In this document: one piece after another, positions 29,330 through 36,480 of the stretch
Position numbering within the stretch: position 1 is the first letter of the stretch
Layout: every line of letters starts with the position of its first letter
Assembly (NCBI RefSeq): GCF_022836495.1
Contig: NZ_BQXM01000046.1
Span: 1 to 36,480 of the forward strand
Direction: 5' to 3'
Source of the DNA: Desulforhabdus sp. TSK
Lineage (GTDB): Bacteria; Desulfobacterota; Syntrophobacteria; Syntrophobacterales; Syntrophobacteraceae
Length of the DNA: 36,480 nucleotides
Notes under the pieces: model-generated
Told to the model about the DNA's origin: nothing
Seen by the model: only the letters and a program-made list of their open reading frames with translations
Database searches by the model: none
Position numbers and translations under genes: made by a program

Positions 29330-29602
29330 TCATTGGACTTTTTCTTTCAATTTGTTTCCTGCCTTGAAACGGACAACTTTGGAGGCCGGAATGGAAATCA
29401 CTTCGCCGGTTCTCGGGTTGCGGCCTTCACGCTGAGACCTTTCGGCCACGTCGAAGGTGCCGAACCCCACCAGAGTGATCTTGTCTCCCGCTGCAAGGGC
29501 TTCACTGACTGCGGAGATAAAACCGTTCAAAGCCTTTTCCGCTGCGATCTTCGTCACACCGGCATCATCAGCCATTTTCCCAATCAATTCAGCTTTTGTC
29601 AT
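29330..29602 (-). CDS. hup: DNA-binding protein HU
   Basis: A 90-residue HU protein, a dimeric nucleoid-compacting protein. MTKAELIGKMADDAGVTKIA, then VGFGTFDVAERS and GRNPRTGEVISIPASKVVRF are all canonical, ending in KLKEKVQ. GGGGAGG precedes the ATG. It is closer to standard HU than the 96-residue paralogue beside serS. It is separated from the phosphorylase gene by 133 bp and probably has its own promoter in the AT-rich interval upstream. Confidence 0.97.
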   Translation of the reverse strand: MTKAELIGKMADDAGVTKIAAEKALNGFISAVSEALAAGDKITLVGFGTFDVAERSQREGRNPRTGEVISIPASKVVRFKAGNKLKEKVQ

Positions 29603-29800
29603 CGGTACCTCCCCAGTCTAAAATTTCGTTGGAATATTTCCGCCCCTCACATGTATGATAAAAATTGAGGAAAAAATAGATGGGTTCCATGCCCGTCGGA
29701 CCCCGCCCTTGGCGCGACATCGTGCGTTGGCGTCAAGCCGAGCGCATGGCTTTAATTTAATGACTCAAAACTATCATTAAATCAACATATTTTATGGACG

Positions 29801-29829
29801 TTTACAGGCAGATCGGAACATTTTACGAT
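29801..29829 (+). promoter_or_regulatory. Probable promoter for the M23 peptidase / priA operon
   Basis: TTTACA, exactly 17 bases, TACGAT, in an AT-rich intergenic patch and about 80 bases before the start codon. -35 matches 5 of 6 and -10 matches 4 of 6. Confidence 0.5.
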
Positions 29830-29844
29830 AAAAACATCCCTCAA

Positions 29845-29866
29845 GTGGGCATGAGCCCGTTTTTTT
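29845..29866 (+). terminator. Small terminator-like hairpin in the M23/priA leader
   Basis: GTGGGC, loop ATGA, GCCCGT followed directly by a run of T (7 in total). The stem has four G-C pairs plus two wobble pairs. It lies about 15 bases after the promoter match and before the coding start, so it would act as an attenuator if functional. No plus-strand gene lies upstream that it could otherwise terminate. Confidence 0.4.
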
Positions 29867-29909
29867 GGTTTTGACCCCATCCCCTTGGCTGTGTTAGTGA
29901 GCTTTCTCC

Positions 29910-31259
29910 ATGAAAGATTTCTACGCATTTGATTCGAAGCACAGGAGCCTTTCGGCGCTTTCTAAGCCCAGGAAATGGAAACTGGGGAGGTGGGTGTGCC
30001 TTGCGTTGCTGGTGGTGCTTGGAGGGCTGGCCCTGCAGCACTTCGCATTTTCTCCCCGGGCGCACATCCCTGAATCCGTCCCCGCGAAACCGCCGGAACT
30101 GGACTATCCCGACCGCTTCGCCCTGCGCTCGCAGTACCTGAGCCAGTTCACCATAAGGCATCATGTCGTGCAGCCGGGAGATACGCTCCACGAGGTGATG
30201 GCGCGATTCGATCTTCCCATGGAATGCCTCGAAGCATGGCAGAAAGCCTGTGCCGGATTCTGCAGCCTCGACCAGATCCAACCCGACGATGAACTGACCG
30301 TCCGCGTCAACAGCAAAGACGGCCAGCCCGTAAAATTCACTTATGCATCCCAGGACGGGGCAACCTATATCTTTCGAAAACCCGGCGAAACATGGGAATG
30401 CCGCCGGGACGACACCGTCCCCTCCACCCTTGTGCATTCGGTCCGGGGGACGATCACGGACACCCTGTTCGATTCCTGCCTGCGGTCGGGGCTCCCCGCC
30501 AACCTCATCATGGATCTGGCGAACCTGTTCGCCTACGATATCGATTTTACTACGGATCTACGGGAAGGAGACACCTTCGCCGTGCACTTCGAAGACACGG
30601 TGAAAGACGGAAGGAGACTCCATTCCGGTCCGATCCTGGCGGCCGAAATGGTGGTGGGAGGCCACCCGTACCAGGCCTTTGCTTATACCTCTGGCGACCA
30701 CATGGACTATTTCGATGCCGTGGGGGAATCTCTGCGCAAGGCCTTCCTCAAGACGCCCTTGAGCTACAGCCGCATCAGCTCCCTCTTTGACAGGAACCGC
30801 ATGCATCCCGTGCTCAAAATTCGCCGTCCCCACCTGGGAGTCGATTATGCCGCGCCCGTCGGCACCCCGGTGAGTGCTCTCGGCACCGGCGTCATCACGT
30901 TTCTGGGCAACAAGGGAGGCTTTGGGCGCTATATGGAGGTGCGACACAAAGGCCCTTACAAGACGGGATACGGCCACCTGTCAGCTTTTGCCGAAGGGCT
31001 GCGCAAGGGGAGCAAGGTCGCCCAGGGAGACGTGATCGGCTATGTGGGAGAGTCGGGGATGGCAACGGGGCCTCATCTGGATTTTCGGTTCTACAAGGAC
31101 GGCAAGCCCATCGATTTCCTGCAAATGGATTTTCCCAAGGCCAAGTCCATTCCCAAGGGGCTCATCGCCGATTTCATGGAAAAGCGCGACGCTTACCTTG
31201 CCGCGCTGCAGGACAGGAGCCTCGCCATCAGCAAGAATGCAGCCCTGCCGCCTCCATGA
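29910..31259 (+). CDS. M23 metallopeptidase (murein endopeptidase-like)
   Basis: A 449-residue membrane-anchored periplasmic peptidase expected to cut peptidoglycan cross-links. A single transmembrane anchor lies at about 27-47 (WVCLALLVVLGGLALQHFAF). A LysM/OapA-like segment (HHVVQPGDTLHEVMARFDLP) and a central domain follow. The C-terminal M23 domain has the metal site His-x3-Asp in RPHLGVDYAAP and GYGHLSAFAEGL. The last motif reads GPHLDFRFY where the textbook form is HxH, so Asp replaces the second His; this variant occurs in some family branches. The ribosome site is weak. The stop overlaps the priA start by 4 bp. Confidence 0.9.
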   Translation: MKDFYAFDSKHRSLSALSKPRKWKLGRWVCLALLVVLGGLALQHFAFSPRAHIPESVPAKPPELDYPDRFALRSQYLSQFTIRHHVVQPGDTLHEVMARFDLPMECLEAWQKACAGFCSLDQIQPDDELTVRVNSKDGQPVKFTYASQDGATYIFRKPGETWECRRDDTVPSTLVHSVRGTITDTLFDSCLRSGLPANLIMDLANLFAYDIDFTTDLREGDTFAVHFEDTVKDGRRLHSGPILAAEMVVGGHPYQAFAYTSGDHMDYFDAVGESLRKAFLKTPLSYSRISSLFDRNRMHPVLKIRRPHLGVDYAAPVGTPVSALGTGVITFLGNKGGFGRYMEVRHKGPYKTGYGHLSAFAEGLRKGSKVAQGDVIGYVGESGMATGPHLDFRFYKDGKPIDFLQMDFPKAKSIPKGLIADFMEKRDAYLAALQDRSLAISKNAALPPP

Positions 31260-33715
31260 CCAGCCCCGCTCCGTCTTCCATTTACGCCGAAGTCGCGGTT
31301 TTCAGCGCTTTGGATAAAACCCTGCATTACCTGGTGCCGCCGGAACTGCACAAGCCCCTCCGTCTGGGCATGCGGGTGCTGGTCCCACTGGGCCGCCGTG
31401 AGGCCTGCGGGCTGGTGGTGGCCCTGGACCCGACTCCCCCCCAGGTTTCCGCCAAAATCAAGCTGCGCCGCCTCCGCCGGGTCCTGGATGCCTCGCCCGT
31501 CGTGCCCGAAGACCTGATCCGCCTCTGCCGATGGATTTCCGCGTATTATTTTTACCCCCTGGGAGGAGTCCTCCAGGCCGCGCTTCCCTCGGGCATTGGC
31601 AATTCCCCGGAAACCTTCTTCCGCATCACTCCGGAAGGCAGAGCGAGCTGCACCGCCGAAAGCCCTCCAAAGCCGCTCCTGGAGCTTCTCACCCGAGGAG
31701 CACTCTCTCTGGGTGAAATTTCACGAACCTATACTTCGCGCCAGAGGCTCCTCGGGGAACTGAAGGAGTTGGAAGAGGCGTCCTGCATCGAACGCTTTTT
31801 CCAATGGACGGACTCTCAGCCGGGGCCGAAGAAAGTCAGGAGCGTCCAGCTCGTCACCCCGCCCGGCGAAGGGCGGATGGAGCGCAGCCCTCCCCTGCGG
31901 GAGTTGGTGCATATGCTGGAAACTTCCGGCGGGACGCTCCCCCTGAAGACGCTGCGGGGAAGGGTGAAAAACGTCGACTACTGGGTCAGGAAGCTGCAAC
32001 ACGACGGGATGCTCCAGGTGGTGGAAACGCTGGAATGCCGGGAATCCACCTGCGCCCAGTCGCTGCCTCCCACGCCGCCGCCCACGCTGACGCCCCAACA
32101 GGTTGAGGTCATCGATGCCGTTTTGCCCCACATCAGCCGGCCCGGGTTCCAGCCGTTTCTCCTTTTTGGCGTCACGGGCAGTGGAAAGACCGAAATTTAC
32201 CTGCAGCTCGTGGAAAAGACACTGGACGCCGGCCGAAGCGCTCTCATCCTCGTCCCCGAGATTGCCCTCAGCACCCAATTGGAAGCCCTGTTCCGCCAGA
32301 GGTTCGGCACGCGCCTGGCCATCTGGCACAGCGGCCTTTCGGCCGGAGCCCGCTTTGATCAATGGCGGAACATCTTGAGCGGCAGGCGAGACGTCGTCCT
32401 GGGGGTCCGCTCGGCCGTTTTCATGCCACTCGCCCGGCCGGGGATTATCATCGTGGATGAAGAGCACGACGGATCCTACAAGCAGGACGACCGCCTGCGC
32501 TACCACGCACGCGATGTGGCCCTCATGCGGGCCAGCATGCTCGGGATCCCCATCGTCCTCGGCTCGGCGACGCCGTCCCTTCAATCCATATACCACAGCA
32601 GGAGCCACCGCTACACCACCCTCACCCTGCCCTCCCGCATTTTCGATCGTCCCCTTCCCGAGATGCAGGTGGTGGACATGCGCAGGGAAAGGCGAGGAAA
32701 CCGGATCCTGTCACACGCACTGCAGGAAGCCCTCAAGGAAACCGTGGCCAAGGGGCGGCAGGCCCTCCTCTTTCTCAACCGCAGGGGCTTTGCGACCTTC
32801 TACCTCTGCAACGCCTGCGGGTATGTGCCCCAATGCAATGCCTGCAGCGTGAGCCTCACCTACCACCAGCACGTGGATCGCCTCCGTTGCCACTACTGCG
32901 GGTGGGAACAGCCAGTGCCGGAAGATTGTCCCCAGTGCGGGAACACGGCCTTGAGCCCTCACGGCTTCGGCACCGAGCGCGTGGAGGAGGAGGTCCGCAG
33001 GCTACTGCCGGAGGCGGGTGTGGTGCGCATCGACCGGGACACTGCCGGCCGGCCCGAGCAAATGGTTCAACACCTGGATGCCGTCCGCCGCCGGAACGCG
33101 GATGTCCTCATCGGCACTCAGATGATCGCCAAGGGCCACGACTTCCCCGACATCACCCTGGTGGGGGTCCTCAATGCCGACACAGCCCTGCAGATCGCCG
33201 ATTTTCGGGCGGGGGAGAGCACCGTCCAGCTCCTCATCCAGGTGGCGGGCCGGGCGGGGCGGGGCGCCGAACCGGGCCGCGTGATCCTGCAGACCTATAG
33301 CCCGAGCCACTACACGCTGGAAGCCGTCGTCACGATGGACTATTCTTCCTTCTGTACGCGGGAGCTCCATTCACGGGAGCTGCTCCAGTATCCCCCTTAC
33401 ACCCGCCTCCTGAAACTGCTCATCACCGCCGGCGACGAAGCGGCCACGCGGGATGCCGCCATGCAACTGGGGAGTCTTTGCCGGGAGGTCGCGACGGCCC
33501 TTCGGGCTGAAGACTGCCATGTGGCCGTCCTCGGTCCGGCTCCCGCTCCCCTGGTGAAGCTCAAGAGCCGCTACCGCTGGCATCTTTTCATCAAGGCCTG
33601 GACCAATGGGGAAATGGATCGCTTCGTATCGACCGTTCTGGAGCAGAGCAAGAGCCATCCGGCCCTGCGGCGGGTGCAGCTGGCCGTGGATCGGGATCCC
33701 ATGACGAGTGTGTGA
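31256..33715 (+). CDS. priA: Primosomal protein N' (replication restart helicase PriA)
   Basis: An 819-residue 3'-to-5' superfamily 2 helicase that reloads the replisome at stalled forks. The N-terminal 3'-DNA-binding domain includes LGRREACGLVVAL. Walker A is GVTGSGKTEIYLQL; Walker B is IIVDEEHDGSYKQDD. The zinc-binding insert has CNACGYVPQCNAC and CHYCGWEQPVPEDCPQCG, eight cysteines in all. Helicase motifs VLIGTQMIAKGHDFPDITLV and VAGRAGRG follow. Full length. It overlaps the M23 gene by ATGA and ends before the large inverted repeat. Confidence 0.97.
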   Translation: MTSPAPSSIYAEVAVFSALDKTLHYLVPPELHKPLRLGMRVLVPLGRREACGLVVALDPTPPQVSAKIKLRRLRRVLDASPVVPEDLIRLCRWISAYYFYPLGGVLQAALPSGIGNSPETFFRITPEGRASCTAESPPKPLLELLTRGALSLGEISRTYTSRQRLLGELKELEEASCIERFFQWTDSQPGPKKVRSVQLVTPPGEGRMERSPPLRELVHMLETSGGTLPLKTLRGRVKNVDYWVRKLQHDGMLQVVETLECRESTCAQSLPPTPPPTLTPQQVEVIDAVLPHISRPGFQPFLLFGVTGSGKTEIYLQLVEKTLDAGRSALILVPEIALSTQLEALFRQRFGTRLAIWHSGLSAGARFDQWRNILSGRRDVVLGVRSAVFMPLARPGIIIVDEEHDGSYKQDDRLRYHARDVALMRASMLGIPIVLGSATPSLQSIYHSRSHRYTTLTLPSRIFDRPLPEMQVVDMRRERRGNRILSHALQEALKETVAKGRQALLFLNRRGFATFYLCNACGYVPQCNACSVSLTYHQHVDRLRCHYCGWEQPVPEDCPQCGNTALSPHGFGTERVEEEVRRLLPEAGVVRIDRDTAGRPEQMVQHLDAVRRRNADVLIGTQMIAKGHDFPDITLVGVLNADTALQIADFRAGESTVQLLIQVAGRAGRGAEPGRVILQTYSPSHYTLEAVVTMDYSSFCTRELHSRELLQYPPYTRLLKLLITAGDEAATRDAAMQLGSLCREVATALRAEDCHVAVLGPAPAPLVKLKSRYRWHLFIKAWTNGEMDRFVSTVLEQSKSHPALRRVQLAVDRDPMTSV

Positions 33716-33784
33716 GGTTTTGGCACTCCCAGAGATGATATAGTTTGAAAGGTATAAGACTTTCGATTTGATAGATCCCGGTTT

Positions 33785-33847
33785 TTTGTAGGAGCGGCAT
33801 CCTGCCGCGACAGTGAGCCAGTCGCGGCAGGATGCCGCTCCTACAAA
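33785..33847. repeat. Perfect 27-bp inverted repeat with 9-base loop
   Basis: Arms 33785-33811 and 33821-33847 are exact reverse complements (left arm starts TTTGTAGGAGCGGCATCCTG), with loop AGTGAGCCA. The GTAGGAGCGGC core resembles REP-type palindromes spread by RAYT transposases in other proteobacteria. It lies between priA and the radical SAM gene. No adequate T-run follows, though a strong hairpin could still end or protect transcripts. Confidence 0.9.
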
Positions 33848-33936
33848 TAAGTTTTCAATCATTGGTGGATGCGTATAGCAGCCCGAATCCAAGCCTGACG
33901 CAGCATGTCTTTCGCCAGACAATCAGAGTATCCGTA

Positions 33937-35556
33937 ATGACCGATGTCCTTCTCATACAGCCCCCCATCCGGGATTTTTATCTCACCGCCAAGCGAACCA
34001 TTCCCTATGGTCTGGCGTGCATCGCTGCGGCCCTCATGAAAGAGAGCTTTTCGGTGGAGATCCTGGACGGGCTGGCCACATCCAAATCCCGAATCATCCC
34101 GTGGCCGGACGAAATGGATTACCTGCGGCAATATTATGGAAAACCCGACACCTCGCCCTTCGGGCTTTTTCATTCGTTCAGGCATTTCGGCTTCAGCTTC
34201 CATCACCTGGGTGAAGCGGCCCGACAATCCGGGGCTTTCCTGGTGGGCATTGCGTCGCTTTTTACCGCCTACAGTGATGAAGCCATGAAAACGGCTGAAG
34301 CCGTGAAGGCCGCCCACCCCCACTGCACCGTTGTCGTGGGCGGGCATCACGCAACGGAAATGCCGGAGGAAGTTCTCCAGTGCAGAGCCGTGGATTACGT
34401 GCTCCGCGGAGAGGGCGAAGTCTCCATGCCGCAGCTGGCAAGAGCCGTGCGAGAAGGGATCCACCCCTCTTGCATTCCCGGGATCGCTTACCGCGAGGGG
34501 GACGGCACCATAAGAGTTCAGCCACCGGCTTTCATGCAGGATCTCGATGCCTATCCCCTCCCCGCCATGTCTCTCATCCGGCAAAAGTTCTACCGTCGTG
34601 GGTCGAGTGGGAGCACGGTGGTGATGGCGAGCCGGGGCTGCCCCATGCGGTGCACCTATTGCTCCATGGGAGCGGCATCTTCGGTGCCGTATCGCCGCAG
34701 GAGCGTGGGAGCGGTCCTGAAAGAAGTAGAAGAGGCCGTCGTGAACCAGGGGGCCGGTTTCATCGATTTCGAAGATGAAAACATCTCTTTGCAGAAGGAA
34801 TGGTTCCTGAAGCTCCTGAAGGGCATCCAGGAGCGCTGCGGAGCTTATTCCCCTGAGCTTCGAGCCATGAACGGGCTCTTTCCTCCCACCCTCGATGAAG
34901 AAACCATTGCCGCGATGCAGAAAGCGGGTTTCAAAGCCCTGAATCTTTCCCTCGGAACGGTTGCGCCGGAACAGCTCCGGAGATTTCAGAGACCCGATGT
35001 GCGGGAAGCCTTCGACAGGGCGCTGGCCTGTGCGGAAAAGACCGGCCTCGAAGCGGTGGGGTACGTCATCGTGGGCGCACCGGACCAGGACCCACGCGAC
35101 TCCATCGGAGACCTCCTCTTTTTGGCTTCCAGAAGGGTCCTCGCCGGAGTTTCCGTCTATTATCCATCGCCGGGAAGCAGCGATTTCAGGAAATGCCACG
35201 AAGCCCAAGTCCTGCCGCCCCGCCTCTCCCTGATGCGCTCCACAGCCATTCCCGTCTCACACACTACGACAAGGGAGGAATCCGTCACCCTCCTGCGCCT
35301 GGGAAGAATCCTCAATTTCATGAAGCTCCAGCAATGGAACGGAATGAACCCCATCGAACCCCGACCCTTTTCGGAGGAAGCCCTCAGGGCGGCCACCGAC
35401 CGGATGGAACGCGGCGTCCTGCTGCTGCAGGCCTTTCTCCACGACGGCATCATCCGAGGCGTGACCCCGGAGGGGGAAGTCTACGCGCACAAGACGTCCA
35501 CCGAACTTTGTGGCAGGTTCATCGAGGGACTGAAAAAAATCGATCAGATTTTGTGA
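33937..35556 (+). CDS. Radical SAM protein with B12-binding-type N-terminal domain
   Basis: A 539-residue protein. The N-terminal Rossmann-like part (about 1-160) begins MTDVLLIQPPIRDF and contains TVVVGGHHATEMPEEVL and YVLRGEGEVSMPQLA, as in cobalamin-binding radical SAM enzymes of the BchE/P-methylase type. The usual DxHxxG cobalamin motif is not seen. The radical SAM core carries Cys235-x3-Cys239-x2-Cys242 in RGCPMRCTYC, followed by FIDFEDENIS. The C-terminal 130 residues are unassigned. The frame extends 35 codons upstream into the inverted repeat, but the domain start fits this ATG; its ribosome site is weak. The substrate is unknown and neighbours do not suggest one. Confidence 0.88.
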   Translation: MTDVLLIQPPIRDFYLTAKRTIPYGLACIAAALMKESFSVEILDGLATSKSRIIPWPDEMDYLRQYYGKPDTSPFGLFHSFRHFGFSFHHLGEAARQSGAFLVGIASLFTAYSDEAMKTAEAVKAAHPHCTVVVGGHHATEMPEEVLQCRAVDYVLRGEGEVSMPQLARAVREGIHPSCIPGIAYREGDGTIRVQPPAFMQDLDAYPLPAMSLIRQKFYRRGSSGSTVVMASRGCPMRCTYCSMGAASSVPYRRRSVGAVLKEVEEAVVNQGAGFIDFEDENISLQKEWFLKLLKGIQERCGAYSPELRAMNGLFPPTLDEETIAAMQKAGFKALNLSLGTVAPEQLRRFQRPDVREAFDRALACAEKTGLEAVGYVIVGAPDQDPRDSIGDLLFLASRRVLAGVSVYYPSPGSSDFRKCHEAQVLPPRLSLMRSTAIPVSHTTTREESVTLLRLGRILNFMKLQQWNGMNPIEPRPFSEEALRAATDRMERGVLLLQAFLHDGIIRGVTPEGEVYAHKTSTELCGRFIEGLKKIDQIL

Positions 35557-35693
35557 CGGCGAAAAAGTGAAGCTCCCGCCCGGCGCAAGAGATCGGGTCG
35601 ATGCCGTCCTGGGAATGTCTACCGCACCCACCCGCCCCCCACAGCTTCACACTGAGGGTTCAGGCAGTGGTTGCCGGACTGCTGGATTTTTCC

Positions 35694-35722
35694 TTGCATG
35701 TCCCTGTGAAAAATATTATAGG
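35694..35722 (+). promoter_or_regulatory. Possible promoter for tRNA-Thr
   Basis: TTGCAT, 17 bases, TATAGG, ending 21 bases before the mature tRNA 5' end. It is in the right place and direction, but both boxes are imperfect. Confidence 0.4.
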
Positions 35723-35743
35723 AATCAGCTCAAATATGACGAA

Positions 35744-35818
35744 GCTGGCGTAGCTCAACGGCAGAGCAGCTGATTTGTAATCAGCAGGTTGCGGGTTCAA
35801 ATCCCATCGCCAGCTCCA
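35744..35818 (+). tRNA. tRNA-Thr(TGT)
   Basis: Full cloverleaf: acceptor GCTGGCG/CGCCAGC (7 perfect pairs), D-arm GCTC/GAGC with loop AACGGCA, and anticodon stem GCTGA/TCAGC with loop TTTGTAA, giving anticodon TGT at 35776-35778 (reads ACA). The variable loop is five bases and the T-loop is TTCAAAT. Discriminator T is followed by an encoded CCA. The T-stem GCGGG/CCCAT has one C-A mismatch and one G-T pair, slightly weaker than usual. Confidence 0.95.
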
Positions 35819-35826
35819 GGGAATTC

Positions 35827-35860
35827 AATGGGTTAGCTTATTTCTCAGCTAACCCATTTT
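35827..35860 (+). terminator. Rho-independent terminator after tRNA-Thr
   Basis: A perfect 12-bp stem AATGGGTTAGCT / AGCTAACCCATT with an 8-base loop, ending in TTTT, nine bases after the tRNA CCA. Confidence 0.8.
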
Positions 35861-36190
35861 AGTTTCTTCTAGCATATTTCTAGCCAGCTGCGCGGACCGC
35901 CTTCTGACGCAATGCTTGGTTTTACGGTCAGAAGAGGCCGCTAGAAAAGAAATGACACCGCTGCAAGACCCGCTGTTCAGACGCTTCTTTGCCAATAAAA
36001 TGAGTTTTGGGGCATTATCTGAAAGGGCAATGAAAAAACAACGGCTCACACACGAGCAGATGAGAGACTTGCTTTACACCGTGGTTCGGCCTCCCGGACC
36101 TACTCCGACCTCATTTCAAATCCGGCAACAAAAGCACACTGGTCAACTGTTTGCGTTGGGATCAATGTCTGAAGGCAAAAGGATTCCGAA
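35861..36190. other. Stretch without a confident gene
   Basis: One plus-strand frame runs 35916-36236 (106 codons, in-frame ATG at 35952 preceded by only a weak purine run). It reads TPLQDPLFRRFFANKMSFG and later RPPGPTPTSFQIRQQKHTG. I cannot match it to any family. It overlaps the minus-strand remnant beyond and may be chance or decayed sequence. Confidence 0.35.
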
Positions 36191-36466
36191 TCAGGGAAGC
36201 TCCCTGGCCAGTGCCTTCACCCTGTGGTCCGGGTGATCGAGAAGCTTTTCCTTGTCGAAGGTGATCCAATCGGGGTGGGTGGAAATTCGGTAGCGTTTGG
36301 AACCGTCGTTTTGGATGAAGGCGGCCGCGTCTTTTTTCAGCAGAGAGCCCGTGTATCAACGGCGGCGAGCATTCAGTCCAAAATGGGCGGTGAGGAAGCC
36401 GTCCGCCACGGCTTTCGGCAATAGACCCGTCTCGTCGTTCCCTTTTTCCACCCACTCAAGATTCTT
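36191..36466 (-). pseudogene. Possible gene remnant with an in-frame stop
   Basis: One minus-strand frame reads as protein-like text, WVEKGNDETGLLPKAVADGF and then FGLNARRR. It meets a TGA at 36356-36358, then continues as SLLKKDAAAFIQNDGSKRYR and STHPDWITFDKEKLLDHPD to a stop at 36191. A TAA closes the frame upstream at 36467. The family is not recognised. The broken frame beside a tRNA gene suggests debris of an integrated element or a decayed gene, but a plus-strand frame across the same bases (36224-36424) also looks passable, so the strand is uncertain. Confidence 0.35.
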
Positions 36467-36480
36467 TTAATTCAATCCTT

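Larger units (their letters stand above)
29603..29909. other. AT-rich intergenic region between hup and the M23 gene
   Basis: This divergent 307-bp interval has no gene. It contains a marked AT-rich patch (about 29750-29835), a good plus-strand promoter match (29801-29829) and a terminator-like hairpin right after it. Minus-strand signals for hup are not clear beyond its ribosome site. Confidence 0.6.

Noticed and set aside
29702-29720. TTGGCGCG...GTGC as a sigma-54 promoter
   Set aside because: The GG-to-GC spacing is off by one and the -12 element is poor.
33859-35208. 449-codon minus-strand open frame
   Set aside because: Antisense to the radical SAM gene with its intact cysteine motif.
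35567-35650. GTGAAGCT/AGCTTCAC repeat upstream of the tRNA
   Set aside because: Eight bases about 70 apart; expected by chance.

Overview
This is a gene-dense bacterial chromosome segment, GC-rich by eye, dominated by housekeeping genes. The mix points to a Gram-negative, probably anaerobic, Desulfobacterota (deltaproteobacterial, Syntrophobacter-like) genome. The grounds are the sigma-54 activator, the beta-oxidation pair, the xseA-xseB-ispA-dxs-tlyA run and the style of the proteins. That placement is inference; there is no rRNA or other definitive marker here.

Layout. 1-878: glycerophosphodiester phosphodiesterase on the minus strand, cut by the window edge. 973-2367: NtrC-type sigma-54 response regulator. 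2407-5675 (minus): a FadB-like / thiolase beta-oxidation operon. 5925-7550: beta-CASP metallo-beta-lactamase RNase. 7607-8401 (minus): inositol-monophosphatase-like protein with an altered active-site motif. 8672-10454: EamA exporter closely followed by an S-adenosylmethionine hydroxide adenosyltransferase. 10538-10777: 79-residue orphan protein with its own terminator. 10996-15873: peptide-type ABC importer (binding protein plus two permeases) with nudC embedded and no ATPase gene. 16007-21853: xseA, xseB, ispA, dxs, tlyA, rlmH (DNA repair, isoprenoid precursors, ribosome modification). 21872-22090 (minus): NifU-type Fe-S scaffold. 22381-23825: hpt and a zinc-ribbon/DUF3426 membrane protein. 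23993-25613: serS and an HU/IHF-like protein. 25716-29602 (minus): small membrane protein, acylphosphatase, ligA, nucleoside phosphorylase and a second HU. 29910-33715: M23 peptidase and priA, overlapping by 4 bp. 33937-35556: B12-binding-type radical SAM protein of unknown substrate. 35744-35818: tRNA-Thr(TGT). The last 660 bases hold a tRNA terminator and what looks like decayed coding sequence.

Non-coding structure includes two clear stem-loop terminators, a perfect 27-bp inverted repeat after priA, a dispersed-repeat-like hairpin after the beta-CASP gene, and a promoter followed at once by a small terminator-like hairpin ahead of the M23/priA operon. Several genes are preceded by very short reading frames that stop on or next to the start codon; the best case is ispA.

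I found no CRISPR array, prophage, intact insertion sequence or recognisable defence system. The best candidates for something undescribed are modest: the ATPase-less transporter with nudC, the EamA/SAM-hydrolase pair, the degenerate IMPase, the radical SAM protein, the orphan 79-residue protein, and the leader-type elements.
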